Shown here piece by piece: positions 1 to 5,307 of a DNA stretch of 5,365 nt. Positions within the stretch are counted from its first letter, which is position 1; every line of letters begins with the position of its first letter. The notes under the pieces were generated by a model that was not told where the DNA came from, searched no databases, and saw only the letters and a program-made list of their open reading frames with translations. The position numbers and the translations under genes were made by a program. The DNA is from an uncultured Ruminococcus sp. (GTDB taxonomy: Bacteria > Bacillota > Clostridia > Oscillospirales > Ruminococcaceae): positions 1 through 5,365 of the forward strand of contig CAMHMM010000154.1 in the NCBI GenBank assembly GCA_946186215.1. Direction: 5' to 3'.

Positions 1-1152
1 GCAGTAATCAAGATCACACTCGGGATCTGCTACCTTGTAGCCTACAGTCTCATGGACATAATCATCCCTGCAGGAAAGCGCAGACGCGATAGCCTCAACG
101 CCGCCTGCAGCGCCGAGTAAATGTCCAGTCATGGATTTGGTGGAGCTGATCACAACATCCCTGGCATGGTCGCCCAGCGCAAGCTTTATCGCAATGGTCT
201 CAAACAGATCATTGTGATGTGTGGATGTGCCGTGGGCATTGATATAATCGATATCCTCAGGTCTGAGTCCTGCCTCGGTATACGCCATTTTAATCGCAGC
301 CGCAGCAGCCTCACCTGTGGGTGAGGGACTTGTCATATGGTATGCATCGCCTGTTGCACCATATCCTGCCACTTCTGCATATATCTTTGCACCTCTTGCA
401 ACAGCGTGCTCCATTTCCTCGAGAACGAGCACACCGCTTCCCTCGCCCATAACAAAACCGTTTCTTTCAAGATCAAACGGTATCGAGCAGCGCTCGGGAT
501 CATCGCTTCTTGAAAGCGCCTTCATATTGTTGAAACCTGCAAGGGCAAATTCGCTTATGGTGGATTCTGCACCGCCCGCGATACACACATCAAGATAACC
601 ATCCTTTATCTTGCGGAAGGCCTCGCCGATAGCATGGGTAGCACTCGAGCAGGCAGTTGTCATGCAGAAGTTATCGCCCTTGAATGTGCCCATCTTGTGC
701 TCAAGAGCCTTCATTGCGATAGTTCCCGCAGCCATATTCCCGATGGTCATCGGGATATAGAATACAGATACCCTGCCCGGTCCCTTTTCAAAATATTTCT
801 TTGTTTCGCTTACCGTGAGACCGAGCCCGCCTATGCCGACACCGCAGATAACGCCTGCGCGATAGGGATCGATATCCGAAAAATCAGAGCCCGAATCAGC
901 AAGGGCATCAAGTGCCGCACTTACGGCAAACTGAGTAAATCTTTCGGTTCGCCTTTCTTCCTTTTTGTCTATCCATTTCGAGGGATCGTAGTCATTTACA
1001 AGGCCCGCGAGCTTTACCTCAAATTCAGGGCTAACTCTGTCGCCGAGAAAGGAAAAACCTCTTTTTCCTGCCTTCAGACCGTCCCAGAATTCGCCTACGG
1101 TATTTCCCAAAGGGGAAACTATCCCCATTCCTGTTATTACAACACGCTTCAT
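1..1152 (-). CDS. fabF: 3-oxoacyl-ACP synthase II (KAS II), C-terminus cut by window edge
   Basis: FabF elongates acyl-ACP by decarboxylative condensation with malonyl-ACP in the cytoplasmic type II fatty-acid pathway. The minus frame is open from ATG at 1152 to base 1, giving 384 residues without a stop. It begins MKRVVITGMGIVSPLGN, the classic KAS N-terminus. The nucleophile is Cys168 in TTACSSATHAIGEA. The two catalytic histidines are His307 (NAHGTST) and His344 (KSMTGHLLGAAGG), with Lys339 in the latter motif. All sit four or five residues beyond their E. coli positions. The last visible stretch, DPECDLDYC, matches the family about 30 residues before the end, so the terminal GFGGHN-type motif and the stop codon lie outside the window. 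AGGAG at 1160-1164, 7 nt upstream, supports the start. It follows fabG by 25 nt and is the most distal operon gene seen. Identification is very secure. Confidence 0.96.
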   Translation of the reverse strand, partial: MKRVVITGMGIVSPLGNTVGEFWDGLKAGKRGFSFLGDRVSPEFEVKLAGLVNDYDPSKWIDKKEERRTERFTQFAVSAALDALADSGSDFSDIDPYRAGVICGVGIGGLGLTVSETKKYFEKGPGRVSVFYIPMTIGNMAAGTIAMKALEHKMGTFKGDNFCMTTACSSATHAIGEAFRKIKDGYLDVCIAGGAESTISEFALAGFNNMKALSRSDDPERCSIPFDLERNGFVMGEGSGVLVLEEMEHAVARGAKIYAEVAGYGATGDAYHMTSPSPTGEAAAAAIKMAYTEAGLRPEDIDYINAHGTSTHHNDLFETIAIKLALGDHARDVVISSTKSMTGHLLGAAGGVEAIASALSCRDDYVHETVGYKVADPECDLDYC

Positions 1153-1177
1153 AAATCCGCTCCTGTCAAGAGATCTC

Positions 1178-1912
1178 TCACATACTGAGTCCGCCGGAGA
1201 TCTCGATCACCTGTCCTGTAACATATGATGAATCCTCGGATGCAAGGAATGAAACCACTCCTGCGATCTCCTCAGGCTCACCGTAACGCCTCATAGCAAT
1301 AAGATCAAGCATTTTCTGCTTCTGTTCATCGGTAAGCTGATCTGTCATGGGCGTGTGGATAAAGCCGGGTGCCACAGCATTGCAGGTGATGCCCCTTCTG
1401 CCGTACTCCTTGGCAGCAGTCTTTGTCATACCGATGATAGCAGCCTTTGACGCTGCATAGTTTATCTGACCGGGATTTCCGTAAAGGCCGGTAACAGATG
1501 CAAGATTGATGATATGTCCGTGCTTCTGGCGGCTCATAACACCGCACACGAGCTTCATCATATTGAAAACGCTCTTCTGGTTTACGGCGATAACAAGATC
1601 ATACATAGCCTCGTCCATCTTGGCCATGAGCATATCCCTTGTTATACCTGCGTTGTTTACGAGGACATCAATTGAGCCGAAGCGCTCCTTTACAGCCTTT
1701 ACAAGCTCCTCGCACTGATCGTACTTCGATACATCCGCGATAAAGATCTCGGCCTGAACGCCGAATGCCTTTACCCTGTCGATTATATCGTTATTTTCAA
1801 ACATGGACATATTGATATCGTTGAATGCGATATCAAAACCGTCCTTGGCCAGTCTGAGGGCGATCGCAGCACCGATGCCTCTTGCAGATCCGGTAATAAT
1901 AGCACAAGCCAT
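1178..1912 (-). CDS. fabG: 3-oxoacyl-ACP reductase, short-chain dehydrogenase
   Basis: FabG reduces 3-ketoacyl-ACP to 3-hydroxyacyl-ACP, normally with NADPH. The 244-residue protein has the usual length and is a complete classical short-chain dehydrogenase. It has the Rossmann nucleotide motif TGSARGIG (residues 7-14), NNAG at 86-89, and the catalytic tetrad Asn111, Ser139, Tyr152 and Lys156 (YAASK). The C-terminal GQVIEISGGLSM is typical of FabG. Arg11 within the glycine motif suits NADPH binding. The start is supported by a purine-rich GGGGGAG ribosome site about 5 nt upstream. Many short-chain dehydrogenases look alike, and acetoacetyl-CoA reductase would be the main alternative. Its position between fabK and fabF makes FabG by far the best reading. 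The gap to fabK upstream is the widest inside the operon and contains a hairpin. Confidence 0.95.
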   Translation of the reverse strand: MACAIITGSARGIGAAIALRLAKDGFDIAFNDINMSMFENNDIIDRVKAFGVQAEIFIADVSKYDQCEELVKAVKERFGSIDVLVNNAGITRDMLMAKMDEAMYDLVIAVNQKSVFNMMKLVCGVMSRQKHGHIINLASVTGLYGNPGQINYAASKAAIIGMTKTAAKEYGRRGITCNAVAPGFIHTPMTDQLTDEQKQKMLDLIAMRRYGEPEEIAGVVSFLASEDSSYVTGQVIEISGGLSM

Positions 1913-1942
1913 AGTAGCTCCCCCTGTGTTAAAAATTCGGTA

Positions 1943-1954
1943 TGTGATCCTGTT
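1943..1954. repeat. 12-nt direct repeat, copy 1 (after fabK stop)
   Basis: TGTGATCCTGTT occurs here and again at 2890-2901, inside the first codons of fabK. In the transcript sense it is AACAGGATCACA. This copy forms the 3' arm of the fabK-fabG hairpin. Two copies about 950 bases apart could be chance or a trace of a past rearrangement. Confidence 0.5.
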
Positions 1955-1967
1955 CCCGCAGGATCAC
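1944..1967 (-). promoter_or_regulatory. Perfect 9-bp hairpin between fabK and fabG
   Basis: In the transcript, GTGATCCTG and CAGGATCAC form a perfect 9-bp stem around a 6-nt loop (CGGGAA). The stem starts 4 nt after the fabK stop codon. Eight nucleotides after it (ATACCGAA) there is a run of five T, followed by the fabG ribosome site. The T run is too short and too far away for a strong intrinsic terminator. An attenuator, an RNA-processing or 3'-end-stabilising structure that adjusts fabH-fabK versus fabG-fabF expression is more likely. The structure is read directly from the sequence; the role is inference. Confidence 0.6.
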
Positions 1968-1971
1968 GCTG

Positions 1972-2907
1972 TCAGAAATCGATGTTCAGAAGCTTTCCTG
2001 CACCGCTCATGATATCCTCAACGATATCCTTAACGGGCTTTACATCATTTACCATGCCTGCGATAAGTCCGCAGAGCATCGAGCCTTCATCCACATTGCC
2101 GTCAACAACAGCCTTGCGCAGAGAACCCACTGTAAGCGCCTCGAAATCCTCCGGAGGTGCAGCATTTTTCTCCATTTCCTGAAGCTTTCTGGTATATTTT
2201 GATTTAATGCATCTGCAGGGCGAGCCGGAATAAAAGCCCGTAATGGCATTATCCGTATCCTTTGCCTTGACAACCGCATTCTTGTAGTTCTCGTGTATCT
2301 TGCATTCATCAGAGGCGAGAAATCTCGTACCGATCTGTACGCCCTCAGCGCCGAGCATCCATGCTGCTGCAACGCCTCTGCCGTCTGCGATACCGCCCGC
2401 TGCGATAACAGGCACCTGATCTCCCACTGCATCCACGATCTGCGGAACAAGGCACATCGTGGTGTTCTGGCCGATATGACCGCCTGATTCCGTGCCCTCT
2501 GCGATGACCGCATCAGCACCTGCTTTTACAAGACGCTTTGCAAGAGAGACTGCGGGAACAACGGGGATCACCTTTATCCCTGCTTCCTTCCACGCAGGAA
2601 CATATACTCCGGGATTTCCCGCACCGGTTGTAACGAAAGCCACCTTCTCGTCGATGACCAGCTGAGCCAGATCCTGAGCATTCGGCGACATGAGCATGAT
2701 ATTCACGCCGAAGGGCTTATCCGTAAGCTCCTTGCACTTTCTGATCTCACTGCGAAGATAATCTATAGGAGCAGAGCCGCCTGCGATTATTCCCGCACCC
2801 CCTGCATTCGATACCGCAGATGCAAGAGTGCTTTCGGCGATCCACGCCATTGCACCCTGAAGCAGCGGATACCTGATCCCAAGGAGCTTTGTGATCCTGT
2901 TTTCCAT
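1972..2907 (-). CDS. fabK: Enoyl-ACP reductase II, FMN-dependent (FabK type)
   Basis: FabK reduces trans-2-enoyl-ACP to acyl-ACP, the last step of each elongation cycle, using FMN and a reduced nicotinamide cofactor. It is a TIM-barrel flavoprotein of the nitronate monooxygenase/FabK family, unrelated to FabI. The 311 residues match the family length. Visible landmarks are the N-terminal RYPLLQGAMAWI (12-23), AGGAGIIAGG (35-44) and the catalytic-loop motif EGTESGGHIG. Its His144 coincides with the His144 reported for the Streptococcus pneumoniae enzyme. The FMN-phosphate segment follows as AAGGIADGRG (168-177) and GAEGVQIGTRF (185-195). Nitronate monooxygenase is the paralogue to exclude; the fab neighbours and the motif argue for FabK. 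The ribosome site is an AAAGGCGGG stretch, weaker than its neighbours'. It lies 17 nt after fabH. Confidence 0.95.
   Translation of the reverse strand: MENRITKLLGIRYPLLQGAMAWIAESTLASAVSNAGGAGIIAGGSAPIDYLRSEIRKCKELTDKPFGVNIMLMSPNAQDLAQLVIDEKVAFVTTGAGNPGVYVPAWKEAGIKVIPVVPAVSLAKRLVKAGADAVIAEGTESGGHIGQNTTMCLVPQIVDAVGDQVPVIAAGGIADGRGVAAAWMLGAEGVQIGTRFLASDECKIHENYKNAVVKAKDTDNAITGFYSGSPCRCIKSKYTRKLQEMEKNAAPPEDFEALTVGSLRKAVVDGNVDEGSMLCGLIAGMVNDVKPVKDIVEDIMSGAGKLLNIDF
2890..2901. repeat. 12-nt direct repeat, copy 2 (5' end of fabK)
   Basis: This is the second copy of TGTGATCCTGTT. It encodes residues in the fabK start region (ENRITK). In the mRNA it is complementary over 9 bases to the 5' arm of the hairpin that follows fabK, so the two ends of the fabK message could in principle pair. 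That pairing is speculative. Confidence 0.5.
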
Positions 2908-2924
2908 TTATTTCCCGCCTTTCA

Positions 2925-3917
2925 TCAATATTCAAATATTGCGGCACCCAGGGTAAGCCCTGCGCCGAAGCCCACGATACATACGATATCGCCGCGCTTT
3001 ATCGCATTGTTCTCCACTGCCTCATTAAAGGCTATGGGAACCGAGGCGCTGGATGTATTGCCCGTATGATCGATGGTAGTGTAGAATTTATCTATCGGAA
3101 TGCCGAAATTCTTTGCAGCCGTTTCCAGTATCCTGATATTCGCCTGATGGGGAACGAAGAGATCTATTTTGTTAAGATCAAGGCCTATCCTGTCAGCAGC
3201 AGCCTTTGCAGCACGGGGAAGAGCCTTTGTAGCAAATTTGTAGACCTCCTTGCCGTTCTGGACAAGAACCCCCATCGGAGCCTCGGGATCGCTGCCGTCG
3301 GGCATTTCCTCGGCATTCTCCTCAAAGGGATTGGGCACATGACCTACCTTTGCATAGAGGTATTGCATACCGTTGCCGTCTGAGCCTATCCAGCTCGAGA
3401 AAAGGCTGTCCGAACGCTCGATTATCATAGCAGCCGCACCGTCCGCAAAAAGAACGCAGGAAGAACGGTCATTGAAATTTGTGATATACGAAAGGTTCTC
3501 ATTTGCAACAACAAGGATATATTTTGCCTTATCATCCGTAAGAAGGTATCTGTGCGCGATATCCACCGCAAACACAAACCCCGAACAGGCAGCCGAAACA
3601 TCGAATGCCGCCGCATTCTCCGCACCGATCTCACGCTGTATCATGCAAGCCATGGACGGAGTAAAAAAATCGCCTGTTATAGTGGAATCTATTATATAGG
3701 AAATATCGAGGGGATCTATCCCTGCGCGTTCGATGGCCTGCTTTGCAGCCTGTGCCCCCATATACCATGTGGGCTCACCGCAGGACATACGCCTTGTGGA
3801 GATACCTGTCCTCGTGCGTATCCATTCGTCATTGGTATCGACGATCTTTGCCATATCATCATTTGTGATCGTGAGAGATGGTGTATAAGATCCGGTCGAA
3901 AGTACCTTTATTCCCAT
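2925..3917 (-). CDS. fabH: 3-oxoacyl-ACP synthase III (KAS III)
   Basis: FabH starts fatty-acid synthesis by condensing an acyl-CoA primer with malonyl-ACP. With the start chosen here the protein has 330 residues, close to the usual length. It begins MGIKVLSTGSYTP. The thiolase-fold triad is complete: Cys111 in DVSAACSGF, His257 in PHQANIRI and Asn287 in HTGNTSSASVP. The TNDEWIRTRTGI stretch near the N-terminus and the C-terminal VGFGAGLTLGAAIFEY are also family hallmarks. The frame could begin at 3932, but that would add MRRCM, and the GGAGG ribosome site (3924-3928) would then fall inside the gene. From 3917 the spacing is a normal 6 nt; ATG at 3920 is the second choice. It is the first gene of the operon, preceded by a promoter and a leader of about 130 nt. 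Primer preference (acetyl or branched) cannot be read from the sequence. Confidence 0.96.
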   Translation of the reverse strand: MGIKVLSTGSYTPSLTITNDDMAKIVDTNDEWIRTRTGISTRRMSCGEPTWYMGAQAAKQAIERAGIDPLDISYIIDSTITGDFFTPSMACMIQREIGAENAAAFDVSAACSGFVFAVDIAHRYLLTDDKAKYILVVANENLSYITNFNDRSSCVLFADGAAAMIIERSDSLFSSWIGSDGNGMQYLYAKVGHVPNPFEENAEEMPDGSDPEAPMGVLVQNGKEVYKFATKALPRAAKAAADRIGLDLNKIDLFVPHQANIRILETAAKNFGIPIDKFYTTIDHTGNTSSASVPIAFNEAVENNAIKRGDIVCIVGFGAGLTLGAAIFEY

Positions 3918-3923
3918 CATGCA

Positions 3924-3928
3924 CCTCC
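3924..3928 (-). promoter_or_regulatory. fabH ribosome binding site (decides start)
   Basis: GGAGG on the minus strand lies 6 nt before ATG 3917 and 3 nt before ATG 3920. It overlaps the coding region that an ATG at 3932 would imply. It therefore favours 3917 as the true start. Confidence 0.8.
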
Positions 3929-3964
3929 GCATTATAATTTCGTTCTGCCTTTTGGGAGAAGAAA

Positions 3965-3987
3965 CGGATAAAGTAAAAACCTATCCG
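3965..3987 (-). promoter_or_regulatory. Leader hairpin upstream of fabH
   Basis: CGGATA (transcribed from 3987-3982) pairs with TATCCG (3970-3965) around an 11-nt loop, followed by a pyrimidine-rich TTTCTTCTCCC stretch. A second TTTATCC copy further upstream (4013-4007) could pair with the same GGATA, giving a mutually exclusive alternative. The stem is only 6 bp, so a regulatory role in the leader is tentative. No known riboswitch class is recognised. Confidence 0.35.
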
Positions 3988-4055
3988 GCATCTCCTCAGA
4001 AAACAAGGATAAACAATATATGTCCAAATCCCCGGCAGACCACATAACTATTTCT

Positions 4056-4085
4056 ATTCTACTACATTTTCCACCCATTTGTCAA
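4056..4085 (-). promoter_or_regulatory. Probable sigma-A promoter of the fab operon
   Basis: On the minus strand TTGACA (4085-4080) is a perfect -35 box and TAGAAT (4061-4056) a good -10 box, separated by 18 nt. Transcription would start near 4049, leaving a leader of about 130 nt before fabH. It lies downstream of the terminator-like hairpin of the previous unit, as expected for an operon promoter. Confidence 0.75.
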
Positions 4086-4100
4086 TAGAATTTTGCTATT
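4084..4100. promoter_or_regulatory. Inverted repeat abutting the fab -35 box, possible operator
   Basis: AATAG and CTATT flank 7 nt (AATTTTG), giving a 17-bp imperfect palindrome that overlaps the upstream edge of the -35 hexamer. Fatty-acid operons in Gram-positive bacteria are often controlled by FapR or FabT at their promoters. This repeat does not match the operator patterns I know for either. The arms are short, so chance is a real possibility. Confidence 0.25.
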
Positions 4101-4177
4101 TTGTCTGAAACGCCATTCAGGAATTCATATGATATTCATAAAGATATGCTATAAATCTAAGGAAACGCTGAATAAAT

Positions 4178-4208
4178 GTATCTTCCCCGCATCTGACAGG
4201 GAAGATAC
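4178..4208 (-). terminator. Hairpin terminator after the phosphopantetheinyl transferase gene
   Basis: GTATCTTCCC and GGGAAGATAC form a perfect 10-bp stem with an 11-nt loop, 17 nt after the stop codon. In the transcript it is followed by ATTTATTC, a poor U tract. It may be a leaky intrinsic terminator or a 3'-end-protecting structure. It fits the boundary between the transferase unit and the fab operon. Confidence 0.65.
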
Positions 4209-4225
4209 TCCGGATTGCAGCAACA

Positions 4226-4726
4226 TCAAAGTCTTTCACACACAGAAAGAAAATGCCCATTAAGTTCATATGTACGGAAAATACATCCGTATGCTTCAAA
4301 TTCACGGTCTCTTTCCGGAAAGCTCACCTCTCTGACAACCGCCATTCCCTTTCCGCACATTTTTGAATATGCTTCCTTTAATGTCCATATCCTCAGAAAT
4401 TCCCTGCGCGGATCGTCTGATACCATTATAAGCGAAAGCTCCTCTGCCGAGCACACTCTTTTTATAATGCTTTCTCTCACTGTCCTGTCCGTTTTTTCCG
4501 CATCTATCCCGCAGTACTTTTCCGATGTCATACAGGCCACGAGGCCGCCGCAGTGAGTAAGGCTTATATTAATATCGTTCCCCGAAAGAAACGGCCTGCC
4601 CGCATCATCCTTGCAGACTGTATGATCGGTTATCCCCTGCTTTTCAAGGATATCATCCAGAAGAGCATATGCAGCATTGTGCAGATCGGTATATGCAGCC
4701 GAGCCGATATAGCTGTATGCGATCAT
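4226..4726 (-). CDS. 4'-phosphopantetheinyl transferase, short Sfp-like
   Basis: Enzymes of this superfamily transfer the phosphopantetheine arm of CoA to a conserved serine of acyl or peptidyl carrier proteins, using Mg2+. The 166-residue protein shows the Sfp motif series: GRPFL (43-47) with INISLTHC (52-59), GIDAEKTD (73-80) with the metal-binding pair Asp75 and Glu77, and WTLKEAYSKMCGKG (114-127) with Lys117, Glu118 and Lys122. It is shorter than Sfp (about 220 residues), lacking much of the N-terminal and C-terminal parts, so it is a compact Sfp-type rather than an AcpS-type. The ATG overlaps the upstream stop as ATGA, and an AGGAGG-type ribosome site lies inside the end of that gene, pointing to coupled translation. 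The target may be fatty-acid ACP, given the fab operon next door, or a polyketide/peptide carrier elsewhere. The sequence does not decide this. Confidence 0.88.
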   Translation of the reverse strand: MIAYSYIGSAAYTDLHNAAYALLDDILEKQGITDHTVCKDDAGRPFLSGNDINISLTHCGGLVACMTSEKYCGIDAEKTDRTVRESIIKRVCSAEELSLIMVSDDPRREFLRIWTLKEAYSKMCGKGMAVVREVSFPERDREFEAYGCIFRTYELNGHFLSVCERL

Positions 4727-5256
4727 GACTGCTCCTCCGCTGACGGTGCGCTGTGTCTTATCCTGTACACGGCTATTGCGGATGTGATGATATTAAGTAC
4801 ATTAAATACCGTGGAAACATAGCTTTGTATCAGAAAATCATGCACCGTCCAGAAGGACATCAGAAAAATCACCAGGAACTTGAATTTCTCTCCCTCAAAT
4901 TTATCAAGGAAAAATGTGTAGATTATCGTAGGGAATATGGGTATCCAGCCGATTATGCCCTTTGTGTTGAAAATGATCGTGAGTATGACGAGCAGAATTG
5001 AAAAAATAAGCTTTGCTGCAAAGGAAAGCCTGTTTTTCTGTGCAAGTATATTGCGGGGAACGCACAGAAGATTTACCACTGTACCTGAAAGCGCATTCAG
5101 TATGATGCACACAATAGCGCTCAGTGACATCTGCACGCTCTGCAGAAAGATCGTTTTGTTCTTATCCTTGACATATCCGCTTATCACCAGCACAGCACAG
5201 GCGATAAGCGATATCCCGTTCCCGATAAGCACCCGTACAGTGCCTACGCTATCCAT
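4723..5256 (-). CDS. YgjV-like integral membrane protein
   Basis: This 177-residue hydrophobic protein resembles the YgjV family of bacterial inner-membrane proteins, whose function is not established. Hydrophobic segments are roughly at 8-28, 43-66, 80-96, 101-117, 125-142 and 147-164, suggesting about six membrane passes. The short polar tail has RIRH followed by SAPSAEEQS. The family-like features are VVNLLCVPRNIL (60-71), GWIPIFPTII (103-112) and a late FWTVHDFLIQSYVSTVFNV stretch (135-153). The length is close to that of the E. coli protein. I place it by pattern memory, so the family is likely but not certain. GGAGGAG lies 4 nt before the ATG. Its stop overlaps the transferase start by ATGA, so the two are co-translated. 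I see no catalytic motif. Confidence 0.72.
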   Translation of the reverse strand: MDSVGTVRVLIGNGISLIACAVLVISGYVKDKNKTIFLQSVQMSLSAIVCIILNALSGTVVNLLCVPRNILAQKNRLSFAAKLIFSILLVILTIIFNTKGIIGWIPIFPTIIYTFFLDKFEGEKFKFLVIFLMSFWTVHDFLIQSYVSTVFNVLNIITSAIAVYRIRHSAPSAEEQS

Positions 5257-5282
5257 GGAACTCCTCCGTTTCCATAAAACAA

Positions 5283-5307
5283 AAGGGTAGAAAATAATTC
5301 TACCCTT
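5283..5307 (-). terminator. Strong intrinsic terminator of the preceding gene
   Basis: AAGGGTAGAA and TTCTACCCTT form a perfect 10-bp stem around a 5-nt loop. On the minus strand the stem runs directly into a T-rich tract (TTTTGTTTT), the classic rho-independent layout. It closes a gene lying to the right of the window. Only 26 nt separate it from the membrane-protein ATG. Confidence 0.85.

Larger units (their letters stand above)
3918..4225. other. Gene-free region between the phosphopantetheinyl transferase gene and fabH
   Basis: About 308 bases carry no convincing gene on either strand. In transcription order the region holds the terminator-like hairpin after the transferase gene, about 75 bases of AT-rich sequence without recognisable content, an inverted repeat touching the -35 box, the fabH promoter and the fabH leader. 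Short open frames here lack a well-spaced ribosome site. Confidence 0.75.

Noticed and set aside
634..1188. Long plus-strand open frame (184 codons) opposite fabF
   Set aside because: It is the exact antisense register of fabF codons. Stops are rare there because fabF avoids the matching Leu and Ter-like codons. It has no family resemblance and lies opposite a gene with a complete catalytic set.
2049..2519. Minus-strand open frame of 156 codons inside fabK
   Set aside because: It is an alternative frame within a clearly real fabK, rich in Arg and Ala as expected for a shifted frame, with no ribosome site or motif.
3931..3936. TATAAT on the minus strand just upstream of the fabH ribosome site
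   Set aside because: No acceptable -35 box lies 16-18 nt upstream, and a transcript starting here would begin at the ribosome site. The promoter at 4056-4085 is far better.
3552..3971. Plus-strand open frame (139 codons) opposite the start of fabH
   Set aside because: It is antisense to well-supported fabH coding sequence and runs into the fabH leader. The translation shows no recognisable fold or motif.
3932..3991. Possible 19-residue leader peptide ahead of fabH (MPDRFLLYPFLLPKGRTKL)
   Set aside because: The GAGGAG sequence touches the ATG with no spacing, so initiation is unlikely. There is no run of a regulatory amino acid. It could only be rescued by conservation in relatives.
4117..4305. 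Minus-strand frame of 62 codons crossing the end of the transferase gene
   Set aside because: It overlaps the transferase in another frame and runs through the terminator hairpin, with no ribosome site or recognisable product.
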